Of a stretch of DNA of 48,051 nt, positions 23,211 through 35,005 are shown one piece after another. The stretch covers positions 1,456,079 to 1,504,129 of the forward strand of contig NW_003107089.1 in the NCBI RefSeq assembly GCF_000003605.2, read 5' to 3'. Position 1 is the stretch's first letter. Each line of letters starts with the position of its first letter. This DNA comes from Saccoglossus kowalevskii. Taxonomy: Eukaryota > Hemichordata > Enteropneusta > Harrimaniidae. A program made the position numbers and the translations under genes. The notes beneath the pieces are model-generated. The model searched no databases, was not told the DNA's origin, and saw nothing but the letters and a program-made list of their open reading frames with translations.

Positions 23211-24065
23211 TAACGGAGATGAAAATGCAGCTACGCCATGAGTACGCGTTTGAGTACAACATACCAGAAATATGTCTCAATTGTCCATCTCTATCATCTA
23301 CCCCAAAAATCTCAAATGTAAACTACACATGTTCACGTAAATTGTGATCATTAGGTCTGATTTCCGCATGATCAAAACAAACTAAAACATTCTCTCCTCA
23401 TTTCCCATTTAAATTATCACATTTTGCTTGCGACGCCAAACGTTCTCGCGTCCTTGGAAATAAGCGAGCAGCGAGGAATCATCATCAACAAAATGATGAT
23501 GTAACAACCACTGAAAAAATATAAAAATGTGAATATTTAAAATAAAATCAAGTGCTCTCATCTGTCGCGTTTGATCTACATCAAGATCAACACCGTAACA
23601 GAATACAAACGTACGATAAAACGATGTGCTTTTTATATACGAGTAATCATTCATCCGTCATGAAAACAATTTTGCGTATAATTGTAAATTATTGTTTTTC
23701 AGAAAGTAGTAGAATTTTACTTCACTTTATATGAACTGTAAAGCACACTGTTGAATTTATAAAGTTAAGAGGGACCGTCGTTTTATTACCCAATTCGTTA
23801 ACTGTTATTATACAGGTCTTGGGTTATTACCATATAGAAACACATTATAGTCCAGATTTGCAAAAAAAAAAACTCTGTTATCTTTTTCCTGACTGTAAAC
23901 TTGCGGCAGTTACAAAGACAATCAGTGAAATGAACAGTGACACCGTTTGCATTTTTAATTATAAATGAACCAAAATCAAGTAATGTCAAGGTGAAGCACG
24001 CACTGACTCAAAGAAAGTCAGAGGCCGTGGTGTAGCCGATAGTTATTATAAACATGGCCGAACTT
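23211..24065. other. Intergenic, nothing recognised
   Basis: AT-rich with short frames only and no repeat recognised. Confidence 0.4.
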
Positions 24066-24069
24066 TTAA

Positions 24070-24316
24070 AGGGCGGCGGTCGTCACACTTCGTTCTTCTA
24101 ATGGAAATCACAAGTATGTGGTTTGACCTGGGCGTGACTTGTACTGATTACCGCCGATGACTCCTTCGATACCTTCAAACACCTAAAAAATACCTAATTA
24201 ATGCTTGGTAACGTCTCAGTTTGTACTCGTTGATGTGCGCAACAGTCAAAGTCGCCATCTTTGTTTATATGAGACCCATATATCTTGCGCATGCCTGGCG
24301 CGACGACTACCGGCCT
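24070..24316. mobile_element. TTAA-flanked GC-rich MITE, copy A (diverged)
   Basis: Flanked by TTAA on both sides (24066-24069 and 24317-24320). The left end is AGGGCGGCGGTCGTCAC and the reverse complement of the right end is AGGCCGGTAGTCGTCGC. The interior carries TTTGTTTATATGAG and TTGCGCATGCC, resembling interior words of the copies at 31.1 and 47.2 kb. No coding capacity. TTAA duplication is characteristic of piggyBac and some Kolobok-type transposons, so mobilisation by such a transposase is inferred. Confidence 0.65.
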
Positions 24317-24320
24317 TTAA

Positions 24321-25679
24321 AGCAAGATGTCACACAAGACGTCGCCCGGGTTGATAAACATACTGTACCGTTGATAAGCTTTCAGTTATTGTTTAAGTAA
24401 ACCACCAAACAAAAGTAAATGGTGCACACTGCTCATGTTGAAACTCGAACTGGAGCGACTTCTGCTGTATATGAACACACATATATACATAATTACATAT
24501 ATACAATTAAAAAAATATATACATATTCTACGTATGATTCCGGATTTGTATTATCCTTCCAGACTACATATCTCTCTTTTTCTCTGGTTGCCACGCGCAC
24601 GCATAACTCGCTGCACGTATGCCTGAAACTGGTTGCAGGCTGTTAAATTCACAGTTTCAACTGAAATGTGCGTGATGAAATTTCACAACTTCAACTTATT
24701 ATGGTCGGGTTGATATAGACTAGTTAGTAGATGTAGTGAGTATTGTTGTAGTTCTAATAGTAAGATGTAATTTGCACTTAGATCACCGGTTTTATTGTAA
24801 GCAATTTGTTACACATTTAGTTGCTGAGAACGGTCTATACAAAATATCAGGTCGCGATGATGTTCTATTTTCCTAGCGCCTTGAAATATACCGCTGCCAT
24901 GTGTGACGTCAGTGGTTGTGTTACAAACAAACAACTATCGTTTGCATAACCATGGTAGAAAATATTCTATACCATGACAAATGAACATTCCTTAGTGACC
25001 TTATTTATAACAGAGTACGTACTATGCTACTATAATTTGGAAATAGTAACAATTGTTTGAGGTAGATATTTCAAATAAATCAAAAGTATATTTTGATCAT
25101 AATTAACGAAAATAGTTTCGTAAAAAATGACGACCTGTGTAACGATTACATTGCCATCATGGGGCGAGCGCATTTTCATGTTCTCTGCTCGCTGACGCTG
25201 AATTCATATATGGACAGAATAAAAACAAATAGATGTTTTAGAGAAACAGATTTTTTTTTACAAATAGATCAAATTCAAATTTATATTACACAGGTGTATT
25301 ACTAAATATTTTGCCTGGAATTACCAGGACTCGCAAAGCGTTTGCAGTGGTCAGAGTGATTACGAAATAAGACGGCACTTATACGAGATATTCGTCGTAG
25401 TTCTATTCAAAAGTATTATGAAAGATTCTCGTTTGTGTTCATGTTAACGCACAATTAATTGCTATCTCCATTGAACCCTTTTTTATTAGTCTTCAACACA
25501 CTGCTAAATGTTTAATCCCTGTTGGTTTAGTCTACCCAATCTCACTCAATTTGATTGACAAGTTTGTAGTTTCAATCATTTTTTCTAGACAAATTGGTTG
25601 CAGGTGGCTCACTTCCGAGGGAATATATCTTGTTGTTTTTCAATTATTCACGTCAGCAGGATGGAACAAACACTCTTAC
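24321..25679. other. Intergenic, nothing recognised
   Basis: AT-rich with TA- and CA-rich simple sequence around 24470-24530. No exon was recognised. Confidence 0.35.
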
Positions 25680-25715
25680 CATTGGACGAGGCATTGATGC
25701 GACAGTGACGCGCAT
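25680..25715 (-). CDS. Candidate short coding exon at an NRF1-like site
   Basis: On the minus strand the ATG within GCGCATGCGC opens MRVTVASMPRPM and reaches a good donor (CCAATG|GTAAGAG, GT at 25679-25678). The same frame is open upstream for about 30 more codons without an ATG (through QDGSQSAGVRICEV), so the exon may start earlier at an acceptor such as AAATCAG. It could be a first exon at an NRF1-type promoter or an internal exon. Weak evidence. Confidence 0.2.
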
Positions 25716-25721
25716 GCGCAC
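25710..25721. promoter_or_regulatory. NRF1-like palindrome
   Basis: GCGCATGCGCAC matches the NRF1 core GCGCATGCGC, with a CCAAT box in inverted form (ATTGG at 25681) nearby. NRF1 sites are common in CpG-rich animal promoters; use here is inferred. Confidence 0.35.
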
Positions 25722-25808
25722 TTCACAAATACGTACTCCGGCGGACTGTGAACCGTCCTGATTTATAGCAAGATTTGTTTCACCGAATGCGACGTTTGAA
25801 TAGCATGT

Positions 25809-28800
25809 TTACGACTTTTAATTAGAAAGGGGAAATAATAGTTACAACACAATGGTACCAGGAAAACCACGTGCACGGATATCTCACCCGGACGGATGGG
25901 GGAGAGCAGGAAGGAAATGTGTCTATTCAGATCTTGAGTGAGATGAGTCCATACACCGTGAAAGAAAATATTAAAAGACGATTTTTCATTTATTGGTTAA
26001 ACTGTAATTGTCCGGTATAGCAATAGTAAAAGTAACGACATATTTCTATTCTAACAGTTTCTATTTTTGGGCGAACGCTATAGTTTATGCGAAAAAAAAT
26101 AATTGTATTCTGCCGCGAGCCTGATTTGATTTTTCCATCCCATACACATGACTTAGAGATCATTTTGCAGCGACATTTCTCGTGTATGCACCAAAACGAC
26201 ATTTCCCCCTCAGAGTATCCTCTTGTTTAAACGCGCCTCAGTCGTTGCGACGCGTCCTACACGTGACACGCGACATACATAACGTGTATGAAATAAATTC
26301 AATCATATTCATATCACATTTTTACTAAAGGGATTAAATAACCCAACGGCATGGACCGATCGAGAAAACTATATTTCCAGTATTGATTGCTGTGCCTTAA
26401 TGGTCGAAAACCGCACCTAGTAGCTTGTTTATGTCTGTCTAACTGAACAATAAGTTGTACGAAGGTTTTTGTATAACATCCACTTTGTGGCGTTTCCTAT
26501 CTATTTTTAAATCTCATGACTTTTATATCGAAATCCTTTACGAGGTAGATTTCTGAGAACTGCATTAATAACCTTATCGAAATCCATTACTATTAAATAC
26601 CAAGCAATATAGTCTCGTAAACTTTAGGAGAATTGGAGCACAAAATGCATTTTCTATTGTTATTTTACGGCAACTGGGGAGGAAATATTGCAAATGCTTA
26701 ATGCCTCCTCAAAAGGTAACCGGAAAATTGCCCGCAGCTTGCCACTCAGCTAGTACTCCGGGGAGTGACCAAACTCACGTTCACTTTGTCATAGCGATAC
26801 GAATAGCGCTTGGAAAACATCAGCTTGTACGCTGTACATAACGTACATGTAATTCTATGTTGTGTCATTCTTTGAATCATCGCTGACCAGAATCGTAATA
26901 CTGTTTTTCTTTCACTCTCTCTCTCCAAGTTTAAGCCTACCGGTTTTGAGCAATAAACACGCATTCACACATATACACAGGGTCGACCTTTGGTCTTTAC
27001 ATTTTATTTTTTACAGAGCCATATATCCCAATAAGCCGTGCCAAGCAAAACGAAACGAAACCGTTGGTGCGTGACATTTAGTTTTATACTGCTGTCGAGT
27101 CTTTGTATAATCACCATTGCGTATTGTAATGTTCTTTTGTTGAAAACGCCGATAAATGTAGTATAATTATTATAATTTCACCCAAATACGTGTCTATCTC
27201 CATTTCTCAATGCATTACTTTCTCCTCACGTTTAAAGCGTATAACCCTACTATCTCTCTCGATATAAGACAGTTTGTACTGTGTCGTCGACGGGCTTCAG
27301 TCGATAACAGTTTGAGTGAGACTTATTCTATAAATAATTGAAAATTATCTTGCAAATCCTGTGTCAATGATCTGTGTGGATCATAATCCGATTAGCCGGG
27401 AGCTCTGCCTGCGTTATTGTGATTACAAATCGAAATCGGGGGGAGGGGTGGGGATGGCGAAATAAATGTCGTTCAGAAGGATCGTATTCGGGGGATCAAC
27501 TGTAGCGATTTCGGAAATAAGAAAATTAGAAAAGCTGGCAAAATGGCAAAATGAGAAACGCGCATATTGTAATCTCCCACAGGTATATGACCTATTCAGC
27601 TGTTAATAAATGTGATCTATGTTCTCTTCCCATGTAGATGCAATTATGATCAGACTCTCGTAACGACGCAGCGGATTATGCCAGAAACACATCAGTTCGG
27701 ACTTACACTCACATCGTTGTAAATCACGCATTCACCAATTATAGCATGCACTGCTTTGAGAATATCAAATTATTGAATCCTTTAGAATTGTTTTTTTCTA
27801 TATCTTGAAAAAATGAACCTCATGGTAAAATATATATTATAATGGAACAGTTCAACAGTGAACAAGACTGGTTTTGTGTTGATAGCAGTTAAAAAACAAC
27901 ATATGGCCGCATTTAGTACCATATGCACATGTTACAGATTTCATGCCTTTTAAATAATGCCTATCTAATTCATTCTGTTCTTTAGTATTGCAAGTACAAC
28001 ACTAAATTGTTTGTGGCTTTCACTAAACATTTTTTTTCGTATTGCATATTTACGTGGATTAAGGCATTTCAAAGTATTATATAACAACGAATTGTTTCAG
28101 ATAACCTATTACTTAAATATTAATGTGAACCAAATATATAGGCAGCTGAACAAACTATCGTAATGTCTTCCGTCGCCAATGCGCGGTTATGTAAATTTAC
28201 TAATTAGTTATGCAAACTACATTATAGTGTATTCAATCATATGAGCATATTATTTACAGGTTTAGGTTTCTGTTTTGAGCTGTTACTGTTACAAACGACG
28301 GAAACGTTCATGTTCCAATTACAATGTCAATGAATACCAAAGGCTCTAGCGCCTAGTATGTAATGTCAGTTGTAAATGATAATTCCGATTCTTCCACACC
28401 GTAATTTTGTCTTCTTTTTATTCCAGTAAAAATCGGAGTTCGATTTTCCTGAATATCTCAAATATTTATTTCAATAAAATATATTTACGGATATTCTCGA
28501 CATATAACAAATGTTATATTCCCTCCGATTTACGTACTACAATTCCCCCAACTTTAACACAGTGTACGATAACACATGTGACACATGCTTTTCTTCACTG
28601 TACGTGGGTTCTTCTATCCCGTAGATCAATTCCCGAATATTTCTGCTTGAACATTTGTTGTATCTTAGTTAACATACTTCACTTTGCGACGAAACTTGTT
28701 CAAGTCTGAAGTACACGGAATTTATTCTCAAGTGTGTATTTAAGATTGCTGTCGCCAGTTATCTACATCTGCGGTAGTAAATTAACCGACACCATAAATA

Positions 28801-31131
28801 AATGAACGGAAAATAGTAAAACCAATCAGGCATCCTGCAATCGATACCTCGCAGTTTTAAATGGGAAACACGCGATCTAGCATTAACGGAAAGTTCATCA
28901 TTGTGGCACCACTAACGGTAATTGATTAAATACTACAAACACGTACACGTCCCTTTCGATATTCACTATTCAAGTGAAGGTGCAATTGTATAACCAATAG
29001 CCGCCGAGTCCAATAATACTCCTGACAGGACAATTGCATAGAGATTCATTTTAACCGAATGAAACGCACATCTATAGATAACGATGACTTTCACACTACG
29101 TGCATAGCGTATGCGTTCTTTGCATATAGAACATTCTTGCGCGCATTAGGTGTCTGTGTGTGTTGTCATTCCTTGATGACGCCCCTTTACATATGCTAAG
29201 ATGGTGTAGACATTTTAAACAAGTGTATTCACTTCATTCATTAATAATACTACTTCAGTTGAACATAATCTGATATATAAGAATCGTAATATTCAATTTA
29301 TAAACAATCGAATTGACCAAATGGATTTTTTAAAACTCAATAACAGTTACCTCGTGCACCTTATCGATATCGAAGTGACATTTTGAGCTGCCAAACCGTG
29401 GACAATCACAAATAATGTTTGAACGTGTGTCGTCGTATATCAGATATACGTTAAATTGTAGACATATGTTCCAGTACTTACATATACCCATAACAGCAAT
29501 CTGGGCTTGACATAATCTAAGTTCACTTGGTTCAAGCTGTTGTTAACGAATCCAAACTAAAAACCACGAGGGCGCTCGCAAATATCTTTCCACTATAATC
29601 GCAGTAATTCCGCTGCCCCTCATACAATCAATCAACCCCTCGCGTGTTTAAGCTAGACATGTGAGCATGTAAGGCGAATCATTTGTTTACGTTTGATTGT
29701 CTCACTGATACACACAAGTTGGTCGATCATAAAGTGATAGTATATTTATATCAATTTAATTTGTCTATTTTATACACAACTGCGACGTTTTACTTCGCAT
29801 TCTTGGCGGGACACTCACTGGTAGATCAGACTTCCATTCAATGTCCCAGTTCCTACAATAACTGACTTGAGAGTGGCTTTGTCAAATACCCTTCTTGGAA
29901 GAATGAGAACTGCAAGTGCACTCATTAAATGCTACACACGCTTCGCGGAGTTTGTACCCCATGGTACACAGTGGAACTCAAAGAGCTGGCAGCAGAAATA
30001 GTACAGTTTTACGTACCGGTTTTGTGTGTGTGTGTGGGGTGGGGTGGGTGGTGGGTTGATGAACAATGTTGTATATAACATATACTCAAATAATGAGCAT
30101 GTACATTTTATACATATATGAAAACTGACTGGGACTGTATCGTATAATACATGACGTAATGGTTTATTCTCTGTGATTGCTAAATCACTCATTGAGCTTT
30201 TCTAGATTGAACAGTTGCTATTACGTCTGTTCAACGGTAGTAATTTATCAGCTTAAAATTACATTTGTATTTTTGGTAACAATTTTGTGCGAAATGCTTT
30301 AATGTTTGACTGACTTAGACCTATCCTGATTGAAACATGACAAAGGTTTTATAGTTGTTTTTCTTATCATACATTGTTATTGGCAAATTATTCTTCGTGT
30401 ATGTGCCAAACTAAACTATGAAATACGTAATGCTCGATATTCAGTCGGACGCAGTGGCAATATAAGTAATGAAATGATGATGACTACAATGACTACGCAG
30501 AAAACAAATTGTTTGTGCATCTTAGAAAATTAAAACAAAATATGAGCGACAATAGAGCAAAATAAACCAAATTTGTCAATTTTTAATTGAAATATCTTAT
30601 TATAAACGTAAAAACTGTCATGGCAATCAAAAACATTGAGTCAATGTGTTACCAATTGTTATTTGTATTTAAATGTATTTTAATTAATTATTTATTTATT
30701 TAGTCCGATTGTGCAACTTTTAAACGCAAAATGTCACATCCGAATTGTACACTGTGGAGCGTTGCATCTAATTTGCATGCATCAACATCCTAGATCCATG
30801 AAGGACGTGTAACGATTAACAATACAAAAAACATTCTGGGACTCACTGATAACATGATTATATGATCATTAATGTTGCGTTAAACCTGTGGCTGTTACTC
30901 TTTCTGTGAGAAATGTTCACCAGACATTGTGGTGGTGGTGGTCACGTGGTTTTGGGTGACACATGTTAAAGCATACATATATTTTAACAGTTATTTTATA
31001 AACTATCAGAATTATGGAATAAATTCCAATTACCGAAATTCATATTACACAGCTTAGAAATTAAAAAAAAAAGTGTCGTTATGATTTTGCTATTGATTTG
31101 TCGTCATGGAAACAACACTTCACAGAGAAAG
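25809..31131. other. Intergenic, nothing recognised
   Basis: Over 5 kb with no convincing gene. A strong acceptor-like tract (TTCTTTTTATTCCAG) ends at 28425 inside a 100-codon plus frame, 28407-28709, but the predicted peptide lacks motifs. A G-rich tract lies at 30036. Confidence 0.35.
30036..30055 (+). other. G-quadruplex-capable tract
   Basis: GGGGTGGGGTGGGTGGTGGG gives four runs of at least three G with loops of one to four bases, preceded by a (GT)n run. Folding is predicted from pattern only. Confidence 0.6.
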
Positions 31132-31135
31132 TTAA

Positions 31136-31262
31136 GGCGGGGAGTCGTCACCTGCGCACGCGTGGGAATTGAGTTCTAAGCGGCGATGACAATGTTTGTT
31201 TGTAAACAACGTCACGCTATGGCCGCCTGATGTATGCGCAGCTGACGACCCCCTCCCCCGCT
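31136..31262. mobile_element. TTAA-type GC-rich MITE, copy B
   Basis: Left flank TTAA (31132-31135) and right flank TTAG (31263-31266, one change). The left end reads GGCGGGGAGTCGTCACCTGC and the reverse complement of the right end AGCGGGGGAGGGGGTCGTCA, then GCTGCGCA. Interior words GGGAATTGAGT, TTTGTAAACAA and CACGCTATGG are shared with the copy at 47.2 kb in the opposite orientation. It lies 238 bases upstream of the start codon of the exon at 31500, so it may contribute CpG-rich sequence to that promoter. Confidence 0.75.
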
Positions 31263-31499
31263 TTAGTCTATTGAGAGGTATTTGTGCTTGTGCAAATGCG
31301 CGGATAGCAAGAAATCGGCCCAAAACAGACATCGACTGAAGAGAATTTTATCTTTCGGTGAGCCACCCGAACGTCAGGTACTCGGCTTTGTTATTGAAAT
31401 CAGTTGACCTAGGGAGTCTCGAGGTAATATGAAAGCGAGGCTTGCAGCAGAAAGCGCCATTTTTGTTTTTATCGTGTGCATGTTGTTTTTGAGTTCGTC

Positions 31500-31681
31500 A
31501 TGCCCGGTAAACGTGGTCGACCTACAGTTAGTGATTCAGCGAAAAAAAAAACACGGCAACGGAAACTTGTTGATTCTGGAAGTATCACGCTTGGAGATCA
31601 GTATGAGCGATGGGAATGTTTCAGGAAAAAGTTTGGATTTTTAACACATCGTGATATGGCGAAATCATGTTTACTTGGCAG
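31500..31681 (+). CDS. Candidate first coding exon, basic KRGRP protein
   Basis: ATG at 31500 opens 60 codons plus two bases, ending at a consensus donor (TTGGCAG|GTAAGAAG, GT at 31682). The N-terminus MPGKRGRPTVSDSAKKKTRQ resembles an AT-hook-like GRP core with a basic nuclear-localisation-like stretch. It is followed by ITLGDQYERWECFRKKFGF and a THRDMAK segment, a pattern I associate with uncharacterised animal nuclear or transposon-derived proteins ('LG..Y.RW..L...FGF.T..E.A'). This is resemblance only. Phase 2 leaves AG for the next codon. The next exon is uncertain; the acceptor at 41715 is phase-compatible but distant. Confidence 0.55.
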
Positions 31682-32672
31682 GTAAGAAGTAATTCACATC
31701 ATTACGCGTTGCTGTTCTGTCAAGCTTCGTGCACTTTGCATAACCAACATTTTAGTAGTTTCAATTAGTTTTCTGTTCCTCGTAAGACGTCATTGTCATA
31801 TTTTTTTTTTTAATTCACTTCAGTTGCTGTCTGTTTAGTGGAGTACGCGATTTGACTCAGTGACTGTTTTACATCCGGAATCCTTCTGTTGTATCGTAGT
31901 GGTACATCCTGTTAAATGACTGTAATTTGTGTTTTTGTGAGATTCCAGAGACAAATCCATAGCCATTGAATCACACATTTGATTACCACATGCGTTGATA
32001 TAGTATAGGACATTATTAAACTGCTTTATCTGAGTAAAATACAATAATCATATGTGATAAATGACAACTAATTTGCATAATATATTACGCTTCCGTTCAA
32101 GTGTCTTAATGATGTGATAATTGCCTTAATGTTCCAATAGGAACCAAGTACACTAATTAAATGCAAATTCACAACTGTCGGTATACACTCAGATCTCATA
32201 CACTAAACTTACCTTATATGCGTCAATTAAATGCAGAAACTTGAAATACGTATACAGTTAGATCACCCACGACGTCGTAACCGTCACAGGAACTGAAGCA
32301 CAAAAAATGAAGTTGATTCAACTGCAGGCAATATTAGAAAACTTGACTGAATGCTCAATAGTCTACAGGTCTAAATTTCAAACCTGGATGGTTTCTGCTC
32401 ACAGATCTGAAAAGATATTTTCAAAATAAAGTAAATTACACGTGTGAGTACATATACGACCCGTTCCTGTTGGTGTTAATTTCACTTGTAGAGTCAAACA
32501 TGTATTGTATGGGCCGTCATTTTTGTGCGAAGAATTTTCCCAGCATGCAGCTAGAAACAGGAAACGAGCACCCTCTAGTGGTCACTTCCACGTTTAGCCA
32601 TAAGAGCGATTCTGTGTCGGTATGCAAAGTCTAAATAATATTGGGTTACCGGAAACACTTATTTTTTATTTT

Positions 32673-33962
32673 ACATTTTAAACTGTATTTATTATTATTT
32701 TTTATGTGGCCTTATATAATATGTATTCGTACAGCCGGGTAATTCTGCAATTGACACCAATTTTTTTTGTTTTTATATACTTTTTATATACATTGTTATG
32801 AAATTACATTGGATTGTTCCTGTAGTCTATTATACATATATAGTAGTATCTCTTTTTTTATCTTACATATGGTTTAACAAAGGAGACCACTTTTTTAGAT
32901 GTGAAACCATCTTGTTGTACTTTTTTGCAAAACAATTTTCACATTGGTAAATTCTTTTACAATAAGATAGGAAGCCAACGAAATTTGGCTTCATTTCCTT
33001 CATTTTACAAAAGTATACATGTTTTCTTACCAACAACTTAAGATATAAAGTTTACAATCAAAGTATCATTTAGAATAGATATAATCATACACAATTTACT
33101 TGGTGGTGACTTTAATTTAAGTGATTCCTCCCACCAAAAAAGGATCTCACTCCAGAGAGATATAACATATTGACATTCATAAAACAGATGTTCATAGCTT
33201 TCGGCTTCCCCGTCACAGAATGTACACTGTGGGCTGCCATATTTCTGAGGGTTTATTTTGTGTAATTTTTGTTGGTTTGTATATAAAATATTATGAAGGA
33301 GCTTGAACTGGGATTCTCTCATTTTGCTCTCAGTTGTCATTTTCATCATAAGTTTATATCTTTTTTCCCATTCATTGCACCCCTCCCTCAATTCAATTTG
33401 TAGTTCGTTTTGGCTTGCAGGGATAACAAATGACCTTTCACATAATTCATTTTTGATAGCTATTTTAGTTAAGGTTTCCAGATCCATTGGAATTTCTGTA
33501 ATTTAATTGACACCAATATTAGCTACAGGTACTTATGAGTGTAGAAACAATTACTTTTACACCATCAAACGTACATTTCTATCGCACTGTTTTGCAATAT
33601 TTGTTGTTTTACAGGGTTATTATGTTCTAGTTCTACTGACAGACATATTCTATTATCTTTGGAAATGTGAATCGATTACGTTTATTGCTCAATATAGTGT
33701 TCATTAAGCTAAATCGCCAGACAATTTATGACCATTTCATATCCCTGGGAAAACTAGAATTAGTAAATCATTTGGCCCGTGATAATAGAAACACAGTGAC
33801 ATTTAGTATCGGGTGTAACAATTTATTGCTGCATACGTGTTCAAGAGAAGGTGACGTAACCGTTATTGCAGTAACAATTACGAGGAGTCATGATTCATAA
33901 CATTAAGGCACACATCGCGAAGTATCATTGATGACGCTCAAGCTCGTGACCTAAAAATACAT
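32673..33962. repeat. Duplicated segment, copy 1 (holds LINE insertion)
   Basis: Without the LINE insert, about 530 bases match 34474-35005 in direct orientation. Shared stretches include GCCGGGTAATTCTGCAATTG, ACACCATCAAACGTACA, TCGCACTGTTTTGCAATAT and GTGACATTTAGTATCGGGTG. Base differences and small indels are scattered, including disrupted frames, so the segment does not look conserved as protein. Ends are approximate. Confidence 0.9.
32761..33504 (-). mobile_element. 5'-truncated LINE insertion with perfect target-site duplication
   Basis: AATTGACACCAA occurs immediately before (32749-32760) and after (33505-33516) this 744-base block; the sister copy at 34.5 kb has the sequence once. On the minus strand the insert opens directly in frame, encodes a LINE C-terminus at 33487-33038 (149 codons), then a ~280-base 3' region ending in a short A tract (the T run at 32761). 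The protein shows WEKRYKLMMKMTTESKMRES, QFKLLHNILYTNQQKLHKI, a zinc knuckle C-x2-C...E-x2-H-x4-C (CTFCDGEAESYEHLFYEC) and LWSEILFWW. The polypeptide resembles L1/Tx1-type elements. It lacks endonuclease and the reverse transcriptase core, so it is dead on arrival. Confidence 0.92.
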
Positions 33963-33965
33963 GGC

Positions 33966-34473
33966 TGATAAAAATGTCGCTCACGAATCAGCAAAAACCT
34001 GCGATCGGCTGTGATAACGTTGCCCTTAAGTTATTTAATTAGCATATATTTGAATATCATCAATAGGGAAAAACGCCATTTTTTTTATCTTCGGGTGGGA
34101 ATGATCGTTTTACGTCCTTCACTGACCAGTCACTGCGTACGCGACAGAAAACTAGCGAGACATCCTATATTAGTAACATATGCAATGCCATGTACATACT
34201 AATAATAAAGTTACATAGATTGACGGTCGAACCCGCACAGCATGCCATAATTTCGATTTACGTATGGGTACATGTCCCGAATTTGCGGCTGACAGCCTCC
34301 CTAAAATCATCAATGAAAAATATATTGTGTTTCTGATAACATTGCAAACAAAATACCTTTGTTTGTATCTTGCCAGACTTTTTGTTAGGATAACTTTTGG
34401 AATGTAGACTATAAGACGCAGGTTTATACTGTTGCGCATCATGCACATGCATTTTAATAATACGTGATAACGT
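33966..34473. other. Spacer between the duplicated segments
   Basis: About 500 bases separating the two copies. I see no similarity to either copy or to the upstream flank and recognise no gene. Confidence 0.4.
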
Positions 34474-35005
34474 ACATTTTCGTTCGTATTATTTTTTATG
34501 TTGCTTATATAATGTGTATTCGTAAAGCCGGGTAATTCTGCAATTGACACCAATATTAGTTACAGGAACATTATTAATAATTATTTTTACACCATCAAAC
34601 GTACACCTTTTATCGCACTGTTTTGCAATATGTGTTGTTTTACTGGGTTATTATTTTCTAGATCTACTGTCAGACATATTCTATTATCTTTGGGNNNNNN
34701 NNNNNNNNNNNNNNNNNNNNNNNNNNNNNNNNNNNNNNNNNNNNATAGGATTCATTAAGCTAAATCGCTAGACGATTTATGATCATTTCATTTCCCGGGG
34801 AAAACTAGAATTAGTAAATCATTTGGCCCGTGATAATAGAAACACAGTGACATTTAGTATCGGGTGTAACAATTTATTGCTTCATACGTGTTGAAGAGAA
34901 GGTGACGTAACCGTTATTGCAGTAAGGAGGAGCCATGATTAATAACATTAAGACACATCGAGAAGTATCATTGATGACGCTCAGGCTTGTGACCATAAAA
35001 TACAT
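34474..35005. repeat. Duplicated segment, copy 2 (empty LINE site)
   Basis: Direct-orientation counterpart of copy 1. It preserves the pre-insertion site GCAATTGACACCAATATTAG at 34540-34560 and contains a 50-N gap. Copy 1 has about 35 bases in the corresponding place, so little sequence is truly missing. Confidence 0.9.
34695..34744. other. Assembly gap (50 N)
   Basis: Exactly 50 N inside copy 2 of the duplicated segment; a placeholder rather than a measured length. Confidence 0.98.

Noticed and set aside
33667-33900. 77-codon frame in copy 1 of the duplicated segment
   Set aside because: The sister copy has indels and a stop in the same region, so the frame is not conserved as protein.
34170-34553. 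127-codon minus frame
   Set aside because: It crosses the boundary between spacer and duplicated copy 2, has no motif and no splice context; length alone is compatible with chance in this window.
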